From: Ciborinia camelliae | Taxonomy: Eukaryota; Ascomycota; Leotiomycetes; Helotiales; Sclerotiniaceae | Length of the DNA: 26,334 bases | Direction: 5' to 3' | Assembly: GCA_025890175.1 (NCBI GenBank) | Contig: JANPYM010000013.1 | Coordinates: forward strand, 2,016,288 to 2,042,621 | Part shown: piece by piece, positions 1 through 11,087 of the stretch | Layout: every line of letters begins with the position of its first letter | How positions within the stretch are numbered: position 1 is the first letter of the stretch | Made by a program: the position numbers and the translations under genes | The notes under the pieces: model-generated | What the model was told of the DNA's origin: nothing | What the model saw: the letters and a program-made list of their open reading frames with translations, nothing else | The model's database searches: none

Positions 1-1228
1 ATTTATTTGATTTATTTATTATTTAATTTTTTTTTAATTATAAAAAATTAAAAATTATTATAATTTGTTTTTATAATAATAATATAATAATTATTTGTAA
101 TGTAATATTACTATTTATAAAATGTAATATATATTGTTAATAATTTTTGATTATAAATTATATAATATTATTTTATAAAATTTAGTTTTTTAAAATAAAA
201 TATTATAAAATATTATTGTAATAGTTTTTTTAAATTAAATTTTTTTTCGAATAATTAGAAAAGTATATATTTTAAAGTAAATTTTAATATATTTGTTTTA
301 ATTATTATTTTAAAATTTAATTAAAAGTATTATAGTATTAGTATGATAATAAATATTGTTTTTAATATTTCGAAAAATATTTATATTTTTATATTTTATA
401 TAAAAATATTTATAATCTTTCTTTTTTCAATTTTTTTAAATAATATTATTATTTTATTAATTATTTTTAAATATTTTTTAATAAATTATTAATAAAAATT
501 TATAAAATTTAAAAAGATTTAAATTTTTTTTAAAATATTAAAAATAAATTATTTAATAATAATTTTAATTTTATTAGATTTTATAATAATATTATTGTTT
601 AATATTATAAATTTTAAAAATTTAATTTTTTTATTATTAAATATATATTTTTTAAATTTTATATAAAATTTGTAAATAATTAGTTTTTTAAGTATTTAAT
701 AAATATTATTAATATATTATTAAATATTTATTAAATAAATTAATATATTATTAAAATATATTATATATATAATATTTGTTAATTTTATAAAAATTTAATT
801 AATATAAATTTAAAAAATAACAAAAATGTTTGTAAAGTTGAATAATATAATTAAATATTTAAATTGTTTATAATAAATATAAAATATTATTTTTTATTTA
901 TTTTTTATTTAAATTCGAATTTAATAATATATATTTTTTAAATTTAATTTGATAAAAATAATATTTTTTTGTAATTAATTAAAGGATTTATTAATTAAAA
1001 GTAAGGATATTTAGTTTTTTTTAATTATTTAATTTAATTTTTTATAATTGATATATAGCTAATAGTTTTTATTTTTTTTTAAAATAAATATAATTGGGAT
1101 TTTAATAAAGTTTATTAAATAATAAATTTATTTTTTTTGATTAATATTTTTTTAAATATTTTTTTAAAATGAATAGTTTTTTTTTTAAAAGAATATATAT
1201 TAGATTTTACAAAAAAATAATATTTAAT
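1..1228. other. AT-rich RIP-type flank, no readable gene
   Basis: This is the sequence outside the oldest recognised element. It is almost only A and T, with scattered G around 980-1110. I could not read a family-level protein signature or find paired repeats to the right-hand flank. It is probably an older mutated transposon into which E2 inserted. Confidence 0.5.
1224..1228. repeat. Target-site duplication of E2, left copy
   Basis: TTAAT directly precedes the left LTR. TTGAT follows the right LTR at 25759-25763. They differ by one G/A transition, as expected for a 5-bp duplication after RIP. Five AT-rich bases alone would be weak; the paired LTRs make it credible. Confidence 0.6.
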
Positions 1229-1451
1229 TATTGATTTATTTCAGGGTAATAAACATATATATATGGTAATAAAGTGATTAGTAATAATAGATATAAAACT
1301 TGTTGTAATATTAATAATATTTTAATTAAAAAAATATAAATGAAAATATTTTAATATAAATATATATCGCATTTAGTCTATATTAGCATATATATAAACA
1401 AAATTATATAACAAGGTTATATAATTAATAAAAATAATCTTTGTTACAATA
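1229..1451 (-). repeat. 3' LTR of E2, fully RIP-mutated
   Basis: It aligns without a gap over 223 bp to 25536-25758. I compared the right-hand 135 bp base by base: every difference is a C/T or G/A transition. It starts TATTGA (from TGTTGA) and ends ACAATA (from ACAACA). The part matching the GC-rich half of the partner is here almost pure A+T, so the CACGTG sites are gone. Confidence 0.9.
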
Positions 1452-2370
1452 TTAATATTTTTTTAAAATTAAATTAATTATATATAAATATAGATAAAAA
1501 TTTATAAAGAACTTTAAATAAAAAAATTTATTTTATTTGTTTATTAATTTATTATTTATATTAAAATACAATATATTAAGGTATTATTTTAAACTTTATA
1601 AAAATACAAAATGCTATATACCATCCTTATTCATTCTTAATAATTTAAAGTCAAAAAATCAAAAAGTCATCGATTTTTTCTTTTTTGCTTTTTTTATTTA
1701 TTTATTAACTTTAAGTTTGTAATAATTAATATTAATAAAATTCGTTAATATTAAATAATATTTCAATTTAATTATAATGTTAACTAAATTAATATTATTA
1801 TTAATTCATTTGATTTCCATAATCTTTTTTTGTTTATAAAATTATCAAAGATATATAATATTGATTATTAGTTTTTTTTCTACAATAATATCAAGTTTTA
1901 TAATATAATTGTAAAATAATTTGGAATTAATATATATAACAAATAATACAATAATTAATATAATTTTGTTAATAATACTTTTAAATATAATAATAATATC
2001 AAAATTTAATATTAAAATATAAAATTTGATAATTAATATGTTATATATTACTTTTTTATATTTAATAAATAATTAATAAAAAATGTTAATATTTTTAAAT
2101 TTATTAATTAATATAATAATATATTTAATTTATAAAAAATAATTTTTATTATTAATAAATAATATATTAATAAATATAATAAATTAAAAAAAATTAATAT
2201 TAAAAAATATAAATATAAATTTTTTTATAATATTATTTTTTTATTATTAAAATCGTTTATTTAAAAATTTTACATTTTCTTTAATAAAATTAATAATTTA
2301 CATAACAAAAAAAAAATTATATATTAATTTTAATTAAAAAATTATATTAATATAAACAATATAAATTTAT
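1452..2370 (-). pseudogene. E2 pol remnant: RNase H and C-terminus of copia polyprotein
   Basis: Read on the minus strand from about 1960 to 1741, the frame gives INSKLFYNYIIKLDIIVEKK, then a stretch reading NIIYL, two stops, FYKQKKIMEIK, a stop and then IN. This matches the fungal copia RNase H block around DSKSLYDC..KLGTT.EKRL, LRQ.YE.REI.EIKWI and the terminal NPADAMTK. The stops fall where the family has Arg, Gln and Trp (CGA, CAA, TGG becoming TGA, TAA, TGA). The end of pol is therefore near 1741, about 290 bp before the 3' LTR. The reverse-transcriptase part continues across the E1 insertion at 9071. The gene is dead. Confidence 0.75.
2366..2370. repeat. Target-site duplication of E1 (TTTAT), left copy
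   Basis: TTTAT precedes the left E1 LTR and the identical TTTAT follows the right LTR at 9066-9070. Five base pairs is the usual length for copia-type integrase. Confidence 0.75.
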
Positions 2371-2571
2371 TATTGGTTTAATTATTTGGTGATAAATAAT
2401 TATTAATTAATAATATATAGTAAATAAGTTATATTATAAGGTATATTAAAATTGGATATAAAGTATATAATTTTTATATATATTCGTTATATAGACGGTA
2501 TAGCTATATATAGTTGGTATTGTTGTTAATGGAGTTATATAATCGAAGGTTATATATTTCAAATTATAATA
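2371..2571 (-). repeat. 3' LTR of E1, fully RIP-mutated
   Basis: It aligns gaplessly over 201 bp with 8865-9065. Over the last 109 bp I compared each base: all differences are transitions and only one runs in the other direction (C here, T in the partner at 8981). The start TATTGG is a relic of TGTTGG. The sequence just inside it, TTGGTATTTTTTGGAG, is shared in degraded form by E2 at 1452. Confidence 0.9.
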
Positions 2572-2899
2572 TTGGTATTTTTTGGAGAAAAATGAATATA
2601 TATATTTAAAAACAAATATAAAATATAAAATATATATATAATAAAAAAAGAAATATAAAGAAAAAAAATATGAAAAATTAATTTTATTATTTTTTGTTAT
2701 ATATTTTATATATATTATATATATAAATGTTTATATTAAAATTAATATTAATATATTTGTTTTTGATATAATTTTAATTTAATATTAATTAAATATATTC
2801 AATTTATTAATTAAATTTTAATTTATATATATTCAAATTAATAAAATTAATTAATACTTAGTAATATTTTGTTTTTATTATAATATTTGTTGGATTGTT

Positions 2900-4373
2900 T
2901 TTATTATTGATTTATATTATTTTAACAATTTTTTAATATTTATAATTTTATTAAAATATTATAATATTAATTATAAACCGTTTCTTTTAGGTTATCCCAA
3001 ATTTTACAATATATTTGTATAATAATTTAAAATCAATATATACTACAAATAAAATTTTATTTAATTCTAAAATATTATTAATAATGTTTTTAATTATTAA
3101 TATAATATTAAATTTAAATATAAATATATAAAATTTAAATATAAAAATGTTTTTTATAATTTATTTATATTTAATAAAAAATCAATATATAATATTTGTT
3201 TATTTATATTTATTAACAAAAATAATAATATAATTTATTTAGAATAATAAATTTTTATTATTGGTAAAAGATATATTTATAAAAATAATAAATTATAAAG
3301 ATTTTCTATTTAATAATATAAATAAAAAATTATAATTAATATTTATAATTTATTATATAAAATATTTATTTAAAATTTTAATATTTTTTTTTGTTTGATT
3401 TGATAATTTAGGCTATAAAGAAATAATTGTATAAAACTTTAAATTAATAAATTTATTTAATATAAAATTTTTAAATTTATTATAAAAAGAATTGTTTTTA
3501 TATATTAATATTTTTTTATAATTTATTATATATTTCAAATATATTTTATAAATTGAAAATAATTAGTTTAATAAAATTAATTTAATTTTTTTAAATAAAA
3601 TAAATATCAATTTTATATAATATAAAAATTTTATTATTAAATTTAATTAATATGGATAATATAAATTTTTTTTTTGATTTTATTTTAAAAATTATTTTTA
3701 TTAATTTTATTTGTTTTAATATTATAAATTTAATATTAATTATAATAAAAATATTATTAATTTATAATTTTACAATATTAAAGTTGGTATTATTTATGTA
3801 TAATAATTTAATATTATTTATATATAATAAATAAAGATTATAAATAAATACAATTATATAAAGTTTTTAAATATAATAATTATAATAAATATGGAATTAA
3901 TAATTATCTGCTTTAAAAATACTGTACAGAAATTTATATATCCGAAATAATGTATTAGAGTTTAATTTTATTTTCGTTAAAAGTATAATATAAAATAATC
4001 AAATTAATTTATTAAAAAACTATATATAAATTTAAATAATATTATAAATATATAGATTTATATTTTGATTATAAAAAATTGTTATTAATATTATGAATAT
4101 TTATTAATTATAATATTAAATTATTGATAATTAAATTAAAATTGTATTTTTATTATTATCATTATATATTTAAATAATCAAATATAATTTTTTATATATT
4201 TTATTTATTCCAAATTTTTTAATTTTATTTACGAAATATAATTTAAAAATCCAAATTTTGGGTAATACTTTTATTTTTAATATAATTTTAAATACACTTT
4301 TTTTCATTAATTCGTTAATTTTTTTATATTGAGAATTGATGTATAAAAATAAAGTATAATTGATATTGAACAT
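2900..4373 (-). pseudogene. E1 pol remnant: copia reverse transcriptase and RNase H
   Basis: Reading down from 4373, the frame gives a start to the RVT_2 domain (INELMKKSVFK, then FVNKIKKFGINKIYKKLYLI). It continues through IYNDNNKNT, ILI*LSII*, RDITQAY relic YIYNII*IY (about 4030), KFLYSIFKADNY (about 3930-3900), KLYIIVFIYNLYLLY and NFNIVKL*INN (about 3780-3750). These line up in order with fungal copia blocks FVDEIK..GTDKA.EK.RLVVQAYND, LTQSPTIQR, RDITQAY, KPLYGIPEAGNHW, YDPCLLY and FGIVGLQTDDT. At about 3015-2967 the RNase H piece LYKYIVKFGIT*KKRF follows. Stops coincide with Gln codons of the family. The frame becomes hard to follow at about 3540-3480. The catalytic Asp pair is mutated to Asn, so there is no function. 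Confidence 0.85.
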
Positions 4374-6339
4374 TTTATTATAATTACATTTTTATATAAA
4401 CGTTATAAATTACAATATATTTGAAATAAATATTATAACTAAATCTATCAAATATTAAATAATACACAATTATAAAATTTATTTAAAATTTTTTGATAAA
4501 GATATGAATAAAAAATAAATCAAAATAATAATTTATAATATTTGTAAAAATCTTTTTATTAAATATAAAATATTGCTTTATATTTTATTAAAATTAATTA
4601 ATAAATTTAATTTAAATTATAATTTGTATAAAAATGATTTTATTTAAATAATTTGAAATTTTATAATATTATATTTTTATTTAATTATATATAATTTATT
4701 ATTAATATAAAAAAGTTTTTATAATCCAATTTATTAACTTTTTATAAAAAGTTTAATTTTATATTATATTAATATTTTAAAATTAATTAAAAAATTATAA
4801 ATAATTATAATAATTAATTTATTTTATTTTATTAAAATATTTTTGATTTATTGTTTAATTTGTAATTTTGATATTATTATTATTATTTTTTTTATTGTTA
4901 TAATTTTTTGAATAATATTTAATATTAAAATATTATATTCTATTATTTATAAATAAATATTATATATTAATAAAATAAGTATTATACCGTTCAATCCTAT
5001 AATATTATTAATTGTTTTTATTATTATTTGTAATATATATTATTTATTTAATTTTTTATAAACAAAATCATTGAAAATAATAATATAAATTTTATAAATT
5101 GGATTATAATATTATTCAATAATACTAATTAATTAATAAACTTTAATCAATACAATTTTTATACCGATTTTTATAAATACTATAAATTAAATAAACTTTT
5201 TGTTAATAAACTGGGTATTAGTATTGTAAATAATATAATCAAATAATTTAATATATATATTGATTTATATATATTTTAAAATATTTTATATATATTTGAT
5301 TATAATATTATTAAATTAATTAATAATTTAATATTTTATAACTTTATTAATAATATACAATATTAGCTTATTATTAATATAAAAAATATTAATATATATT
5401 AAGAAATTATATTCGATATTATTTTATAAAATAAATTTAAATCGTTTTAGGAATTTATTATATTTTTAATATTGTTTACAAAATTTTGTTAGTTTTTTGA
5501 TCGATTTTAAATTATAATTATTATAATACTTTATATATTCCAATAATCGTTAAAGGCAATATATAATTAAATAATTAAAATATTAATATAGTTGTTAGAA
5601 TTTAAATATTATTAAATAATATTTTTTTAAATTTGTTGGGTAAAATTATAAATTAATATTTTATTAAATAAAAGTATAGTTATATTTGTATATAATAAAA
5701 TAGTTGATTTGGAATAATCCTTTTTTTTATATAAATATATTATTAATGTTTTTATAATATATTTTAAATTAATTTATATTAATAAGATTGAGTAAAAACG
5801 ATATGTTTATAAATATAATATAGAATTTAATAGTTTTAATAAAAAATTTAATTATAAAAAAATTAATAAAATTAATAAATTTAATATTAAAAATAATTAA
5901 TATATTATTTATAATTAAATGATTTAATATTAAATTTATAAATTTTTGAAAAGCCTAAAACTGAATATATTTAGCAATTAATTTTTGTACTACACCAATA
6001 TTAATAATTATATTTTGAAATTCGAAGTTATTGTATTAGGAAGTTATATTTAAAAGTTTTATAGTTAATATATATATTAAAGTTTTTGTTATTAAATCAT
6101 TAATAATTTTTTTATTATTAATAGTTAATTTATATAATATATAAAAGATTTTTGTATTACCATTAAAGTTATTATTTATATAAAACATATTTTTTTCTTT
6201 TTTAATAGATTTATTTATTTTGAAATTAGTTTAATATTATTGAAATTTGTTTTTATAATATTAAATTTGTTTAATTTATTTTTTTGGGATATATTTTTTT
6301 TGTTTTTATTATTATTATTTTTATTATAAAAGTTTGGGT
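4374..6339 (-). pseudogene. E1 presumed linker, integrase and protease relics
   Basis: By position between the RG-rich gag end and the reverse transcriptase this should hold protease and integrase of copia. I could not read the zinc-binding or DDE motifs with confidence. Near 4865-4915 the minus strand has an AAT-rich run that could be the acidic linker before the reverse transcriptase. The assignment rests on element order and spacing only. Confidence 0.4.
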
Positions 6340-6545
6340 TATATAATTAAGATTATAATAAAAATCGAAATCAAAAAAATAATTAAGATTAAAATCTATT
6401 ATAATTATAATTATAATTATAATTGAAATTATTATTATAATTAAAATTATTATTATAATTATTATTATTATTATTATTTCAATTAAAATTTCGATTAAAA
6501 CTTAAACTGTAATTATTATGATTATAATTATTTTGTTTATAATTA
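6340..6545 (-). repeat. AATTAT-rich tandem tract, likely relic of an Arg-Gly-rich gag tail
   Basis: The tract around 6400-6480 is built of alternating ATTATA and ATTATT steps. On the minus strand it reads alternating AAT and TAT codons (Asn, Tyr). RIP turns GGT/GGC into AAT and CGT/CGC into TAT, so an original Arg-Gly repeat would give just this. RG-rich stretches before the zinc knuckle are common in fungal copia gag. A plain AT microsatellite is the alternative. Confidence 0.45.
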
Positions 6546-8477
6546 TATTTTTTGTTTTTAATATTATTTTAATTAATATATTTTTAATTTATATAATATA
6601 TTTTAAATTATTTTTTGTTTTATTATTTATTTTTAAATCAAATGCTGTATTTAATAATATTTGATTAAATTAAAGTATATAATAATAATTTATAAATTTT
6701 TATATTAATATATAAATCGTTTTAAAAAACAATAAATAAATTTGATAGTTTTTGGTATATATATTTATATATTAAATAAGATTTATAAGTTATAAAAAGT
6801 TTATTGTAAAAAATATTATCAATTTGTTTTTATAATAAAAATTGATATAAAATATTTTAGATTTTTTTAATAAATAATAATAAATATTTATTAAATATTT
6901 TATTTAAATTTTTATTTATTATTATTTAAAATAATATTTGGGCTTATTTATTTTTAATTATATATATAAATTTTTTTTTTTAAAATATTATTATAATAAT
7001 TTAATAAAAATTTTGAATATTTAAAATTTTTTTATAAAAATATAATAAATTTATAAAATATTATTAATTAATATATATAAATAAATTAATAAATATATAA
7101 TTAAAGAAAATATTATTTATTAATATATATTATAAAAAATGTTAAATTTATATTAAATATTATTATTAATTTCAAAATATTTCAATTTATTATTATAAAA
7201 CGATTTCTAAATAATTAATATTGTATTATATTGAAATTAATATATCTATTTAATATTATTTGAAAAAGCTATATACCTATCATTTAATAAAAAAGATGAT
7301 AACGAAAATAAAAATAATAAATTATTTAAATTTAATTTTTTTAATGAGATGGGGAAAAATATATCAAAATATTTAAATAAGTTTTTAAATATAAAAAACA
7401 AAAAACAAATAATATAATATTGTTTTATAAAACATTTAATTTTAAAAAATAAAATTTAAAATTATTTTGTTTTAAAATTTTTTCAATTTGTTTTTTTATT
7501 TATAAAATATATCTTGAAAATTTGGTGATATCATAAAATTTTTAAATGGTGATAATATTAAATAAAATATATATTTTTTGTAAATATAATATTTATTAAT
7601 ATTTAAATAAATTAATATTATTAAGTTATTTAAATTCTTTTATTTAAAATAAATTAAATTAATTATAAATAACACTTTAAAAATTAAGATTCTGGATATT
7701 AATATATTTATAATTAAAAAATCAAAATATAATATATTTGTTTATTTTTTTATTAATAATTTTTTTAATAATTTTAAAGTTATTAAAATTTTTTTTTTGA
7801 AATTTATAAAACTTATTATTATCAAAAATGTATTTTGTGAGGAAATTATTTATAGTTTTTGGTTTTATTATAATTATTAATTTTTATATTATAAATGATT
7901 ATATTTTTTATTATTTTTGTAAAGACAAGAATAGTTAGAAAAAAATATTTTTTATATTAAAATTGAAATTAAAGATTAATAATATATTCAAAATAAAAAA
8001 TAAAAATAATATTTGTAATCGTTATATATTAATATAGAGGATATAAACAATATTATATACAATTGCTATATATAATGCAATATAATATTAATTAAAAAGA
8101 ATAAATAATTAAAAAAAAAATATAAAAGATTAAAATTAAAAAATAATAAAAAAAGTAAGAGATTGTAAATAGATTATACAAAGCTAATTTAAAATATAAT
8201 ATTATTTTTGTATATATAAATTAACATTTTCAAATTAATCCAAATCGAAAAAGCGATTTGCGAGGTGTAGGGAAATGGGTGAATATATAAGAAAAGATAT
8301 AAAAATTGATATAGGGTAAAATAAAAAAATAAAAGAAAACTTAAAGACAAGTAAGGATAATTTGAAATAAATTTTAAATAAAAATTTGTAAATAATATAA
8401 AATAAAATAATGTTTTATAAATTGTATAATAAATATAAAAATTAAATGGATAATTAATCTTTTTGAATTCAGCTTTT
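6546..8477 (-). pseudogene. E1 presumed gag and leader, unreadable
   Basis: Its position between the RG-rich tract and the 5' LTR implies gag and the 5' leader of E1. I could not recover a convincing gag signature. A less mutated patch lies at 8222-8360; it holds a 7-bp inverted repeat CAAATCG/CGATTTG (8241-8247 and 8254-8260) followed by G-rich sequence. This could be leader RNA structure. Confidence 0.35.
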
Positions 8478-8493
8478 TTATAGTAATTTTTTT

Positions 8494-8665
8494 GTTATAT
8501 AGATTATAATAATTTTTATTAAAAAAATTATTATATTTAAAATCGAATTTTTAATATTCAATATTTTAATAATCTTTTCGTTATATAAATTATAATAACT
8601 TTTATTAAAAAAATCGTTATATTCGAAATCAAATTCTTTTAAGGATCTCAAAAATTGTATCATTC
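8494..8665. repeat. 86-bp tandem duplication in the E1 5' region
   Basis: The blocks starting GTTATAT at 8494 and 8580 match closely over the first 60 bp or so, offset by 86 bp. Differences are transitions (for example ATTATTA versus ATCGTTA). The second copy keeps more C and G. A minus-strand frame of 61 codons (8663-8478) runs over it, but 86 is not a multiple of three, so the repeat is not an in-frame protein repeat. It is more likely part of the leader or the extreme gag N-terminus. Confidence 0.6.
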
Positions 8666-8960
8666 TTTAAATTAAATAATTATATATATTTTAAATGTTA
8701 TAAATATTTAATTTAAAAAAATATAATATTTTACCTATTAATTTTTTGTTATTAAATATTTTTAATAATATTAATTATATTTATAATTATTAATCTTCAA
8801 AAAAGATTTTAAAATAACTTTCATTTAATTAATTTATAATATTTTTACAAATAATATTAATTAATATTGATTTAATTATTTGATAATAAATAATTATTGA
8901 TTAATAATATATAATAAATAAATTATATTATAAAATATATTAAAATTGGATATAAAATAT

Positions 8961-9065
8961 ACGATCCTTATATGCACCTGCTACGCGGGCGGTGCGGCCG
9001 CACGCGGCCGGCGCCGCCGCTAGCGGAGTCACGTGACCGGAGGTCACGTGCCCCAAATCGCGACA
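8961..9065 (-). other. GC-rich RIP-spared island in the E1 5' LTR
   Basis: About 105 bp of GC-rich DNA sits in sequence of nearly pure A+T. It contains palindromes GTGCGGCCGCAC (8992-9003) and CGCTAGCG (9018-9025) and two CACGTG sites. The fully mutated twin at about 2467-2571 proves this sequence is RIP-sensitive, so the composition here is the original one and not a foreign insert. Confidence 0.85.
9029..9050. promoter_or_regulatory. Paired CACGTG dyad in E1 U3
   Basis: TCACGTGA at 9029-9036 and TCACGTG at 9044-9050 are spaced 15 bp centre to centre. CACGTG is the core site of fungal bHLH factors such as the Cbf1 and Pho4 types. E2 has the same pair at 25711-25731, also next to a CGCTAGCG palindrome. 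The position in U3 suggests an enhancer of the retrotransposon promoter; factor binding is inference. Confidence 0.5.
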
Positions 9066-9070
9066 TTTAT
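9066..9070. repeat. Target-site duplication of E1 (TTTAT), right copy
   Basis: It matches 2366-2370 exactly and marks the return into E2 sequence. Confidence 0.75.
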
Positions 9071-10286
9071 TAATTAATAAATTAATTTTTTAAAATAATT
9101 TTTTTTTATATTTTATTTTTATTTTTTAATATATTTTAATAATAAATTTAAATAAATTAAATTTGTTTAATTTAATTTTTTTAAATTAAATAAATATATT
9201 TTTTTTGAATTTAAATAATAATATAAGTATTAAATCAAAAAAATATCCCAATAATTATTTATTTTTTAAATTTTAAAAAAAATTCGGTTTTATCCTATTT
9301 GATTTGTTTAAATATTACAAAAATTAGATTAATAATAATAAAAATATTATTAATTTGTAATTCAATAAAATCAAAATTGTTTATAATTAAATAAAATAAG
9401 TATATATTATAAATTAAAATAATTATATTAAATTTATTAATATAATAATTTTAATATATATAAAATTAATAATTATTAATTTTAAATATTTTGTAAAAAG
9501 ATTTGTAAACAAAAAATATTTTTCTTTATAACAATCCTATTTTAATTAATAAATAAATATAAAAGAATTAAACTATTTTTATAATAAATTATATATAAAC
9601 TTAAAAAATATTTTAAAATAAAATCATTAAATTTTTTTTTTTTAAAAACTAATATAAAAAGCTAATAATAAATATTAATTATATTATTAAATTATAAATA
9701 ATTAAATAAGAATAATAGTTTTTTTATTATTATTATATACTTATATAATTAATTTAGATTTTTTGAAAACTTTATCCATTCCTAAATTTTTAATTTTATT
9801 AATAAAACAAAAATTAAAGATTTTTTAATTTTGCAAGATTTTATTAATATTTATAATCTAAAAAGTTTATTTTTTAATAAAACTAATAAATTTTTTTTAT
9901 TATAATTTAATATAATAATTTGAATTAATATTTAAAATAAAAATATTATAATTATTTTATATATAAATTATAATCTATAATTATATCTTATTAATTTAAA
10001 AATTAATTCTAAAACAAATATATTTGTATAGATAAAATTATAATTAATTAATTAATGATATAAAATTTAATTGAAAAAAAATTTTGATTTAAAAAATATT
10101 TTTAAATTTAATTATTATTATATTTAATAATATTTCAATTAGTTTTTTATAATATAATCAAATTTAAATTATACGAAAATGGATTAATTTTTAGAATAAT
10201 TTAATTATATATATAATATTTTTAATATTAATAAATCAATATAATTCAATTTATTTATTACAAATTGTTAGATTTGTTTTTTTATA
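9071..10286 (-). pseudogene. E2 pol remnant: start of copia reverse transcriptase
   Basis: On the minus strand from about 9821 to 9732 the frame reads IFNFCFINKIKNLGMDKVF, KKSKLII, a stop at a Gln codon, then VYNNNKN. This is the RIFNSRFVDEIK..GTDKAFEKSRLVVQAYND block of the copia RVT_2 domain and parallels E1 at 4260-4130. The downstream part of the domain runs to 9071, is cut by the E1 insertion, and resumes at 2370. Upstream it runs to the E3 junction at 10286, where minus-strand sequence looks like the variable linker before the reverse transcriptase. All of it is inactive. Confidence 0.8.
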
Positions 10287-10306
10287 AATTATGGATTCGC
10301 AGAATC
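10287..10306 (+). repeat. Left terminal inverted repeat of E3
   Basis: The core TGGATTCGCA is identical at both ends. The outer five bases are mutated here (AATTA for GACTG). The TIR is directly followed by the 44-bp repeat described at 10307. Confidence 0.55.
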
Positions 10307-10350
10307 AAGTTCAATTTCAAAGTACCATGTTTTGTTATTGTATTATGTAA
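10307..10350 (+). repeat. 44-bp subterminal direct repeat of E3, left copy
   Basis: It aligns gaplessly with 21034-21077 in the same orientation; the six differences I found are all transitions, with the right copy more mutated. At the left it touches the TIR; at the right it lies about 90 bp inside the TIR. Confidence 0.65.
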
Positions 10351-10445
10351 TAATAAATATTTATAAGAAAGACCATTTTTTAAAAATATATTATTCTTAA
10401 GGGTTGTTTTTAAATAATTATAAATTATTGATCTATATTTTTTAA

Positions 10446-10631
10446 TTAGTTTATTAATTGAATCTTGATTATATTTAATAACTTTAAAATTATATTTAAT
10501 AATTTTAATTTTAATAATTTCAAATTTATATATAATCTTATAATAATATATAAATTGAATAAAAAAAAATAGATATATATATTACGATATATATTATTTA
10601 ATAATATTAATTTAATAAAGATTAATTTCAA
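10446..10631 (-). pseudogene. Minus-strand 61-codon degenerate frame, Leu/Lys/Ile-rich tail
   Basis: The open frame ends in LKLLKLKLLNIILKLLNIIK. Because CCN becomes TTN and GAN becomes AAN under RIP, this is what a Pro/Glu/Thr-rich tract (PEPPEP-like) would turn into. Such tracts occur in linkers, including the copia linker before reverse transcriptase. If the E3 boundary at 10287 is wrong, this would be E2 linker; if right, it is part of an E3 gene. The frame continues with stops down to about 10320. No confident function. Confidence 0.3.
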
Positions 10632-10974
10632 AAATAGTAATTTATATTAATATTAAATTAAAATCAAAATAATTGATTTATATTTATTTGTTTAATTATA
10701 TTTAATTGAATATAGTTAAATTTATTTATTTATTTATTTATTTAATCGAATAATTGTATTCAATTAAGTATAACCGAATTTACTTATTCGAATATAAACT
10801 CAAAATTATTAAAGATTTATAATAAAACCTTTATTTATCATTAAACATTTTATTTATTATATTTAAAATTAAAATTATTAAATTAATTTTTATTATAAAA
10901 TATTATAAAGAAGATTAAGATTTTTTGATAAAATAAAAAATATTTTATATAAATTTTTTATAATATATTGATAT

Positions 10975-11087
10975 TAAATTTATTTTTTTTTATTAAATCT
11001 ATTTCTTTTTACTAAATCTATTTTTTTTTATCAAATTTATTTCTTTTTATTAAATTTATTTTTTTTCTCAAATTTTTTTTTTTTTTT
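10975..11087 (+). repeat. 19-bp pyrimidine-rich tandem array
   Basis: TAAATCT/CAAATTT cores recur at 10994, 11013, 11032, 11051 and 11069, about 19 bp apart, separated by T-rich stretches. It lies about 0.7 kb inside the left end of E3. Just before it, at 10720-10744, is an ATTT microsatellite, flanked by TTAATTGAAT (10700s) and ATTCAATTAA (10757-10767). Confidence 0.6.

Larger units (their letters stand above)
2371..9065 (-). mobile_element. E1: RIP-degraded Ty1/copia LTR retrotransposon nested in E2
   Basis: The element is 6,695 bp long with two equal 201-bp LTRs and a perfect TTTAT target duplication. The minus-strand order from high to low coordinate is 5' LTR (8865-9065), presumed gag, an RG-rich relic at about 6540-6340, presumed protease and integrase, reverse transcriptase (about 4373-3600), RNase H (about 3020-2965) and 3' LTR. 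The LTRs are related in layout to those of E2 (similar TGTTGR start, GC-rich outer end with two CACGTG sites), so the two are sister families rather than copies of one. It inserted into E2, so it is the younger of the two. Confidence 0.85.
8865..9065 (-). repeat. 5' LTR of E1, half mutated and half intact
   Basis: The left half (8865 to about 8957) is strongly AT-rich and even more mutated than the 3' LTR. The right half (about 8961-9065) is GC-rich and essentially unmutated. In element orientation the intact part is the upstream U3 end, beginning TGTCGCGATTTGGGGCACGT. The LTR ends ACA at 9065 and is followed by TTTAT. Confidence 0.9.

Noticed and set aside
1537..1722. Plus-strand 61-codon open frame as a gene
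   Set aside because: It lies antisense to E2 between the end of pol and the 3' LTR and shows no family features.
2572..2590. TTGGTATTTTTTGGAG next to the left LTR as a primer-binding site, implying plus-strand elements
   Set aside because: Reverse transcriptase and RNase H of both copia elements read clearly on the minus strand, so this side is the 3' LTR.
3652..3834. Plus-strand 60-codon open frame as a membrane peptide
   Set aside because: It is the antisense shadow of the E1 reverse-transcriptase relic; its Phe/Ile/Leu content comes from the AT bias.
8961..9065. Recent insertion or vector contamination (NotI-like GCGGCCGC)
   Set aside because: The island aligns gaplessly with the mutated LTR at 2467-2571, so it is native LTR sequence.
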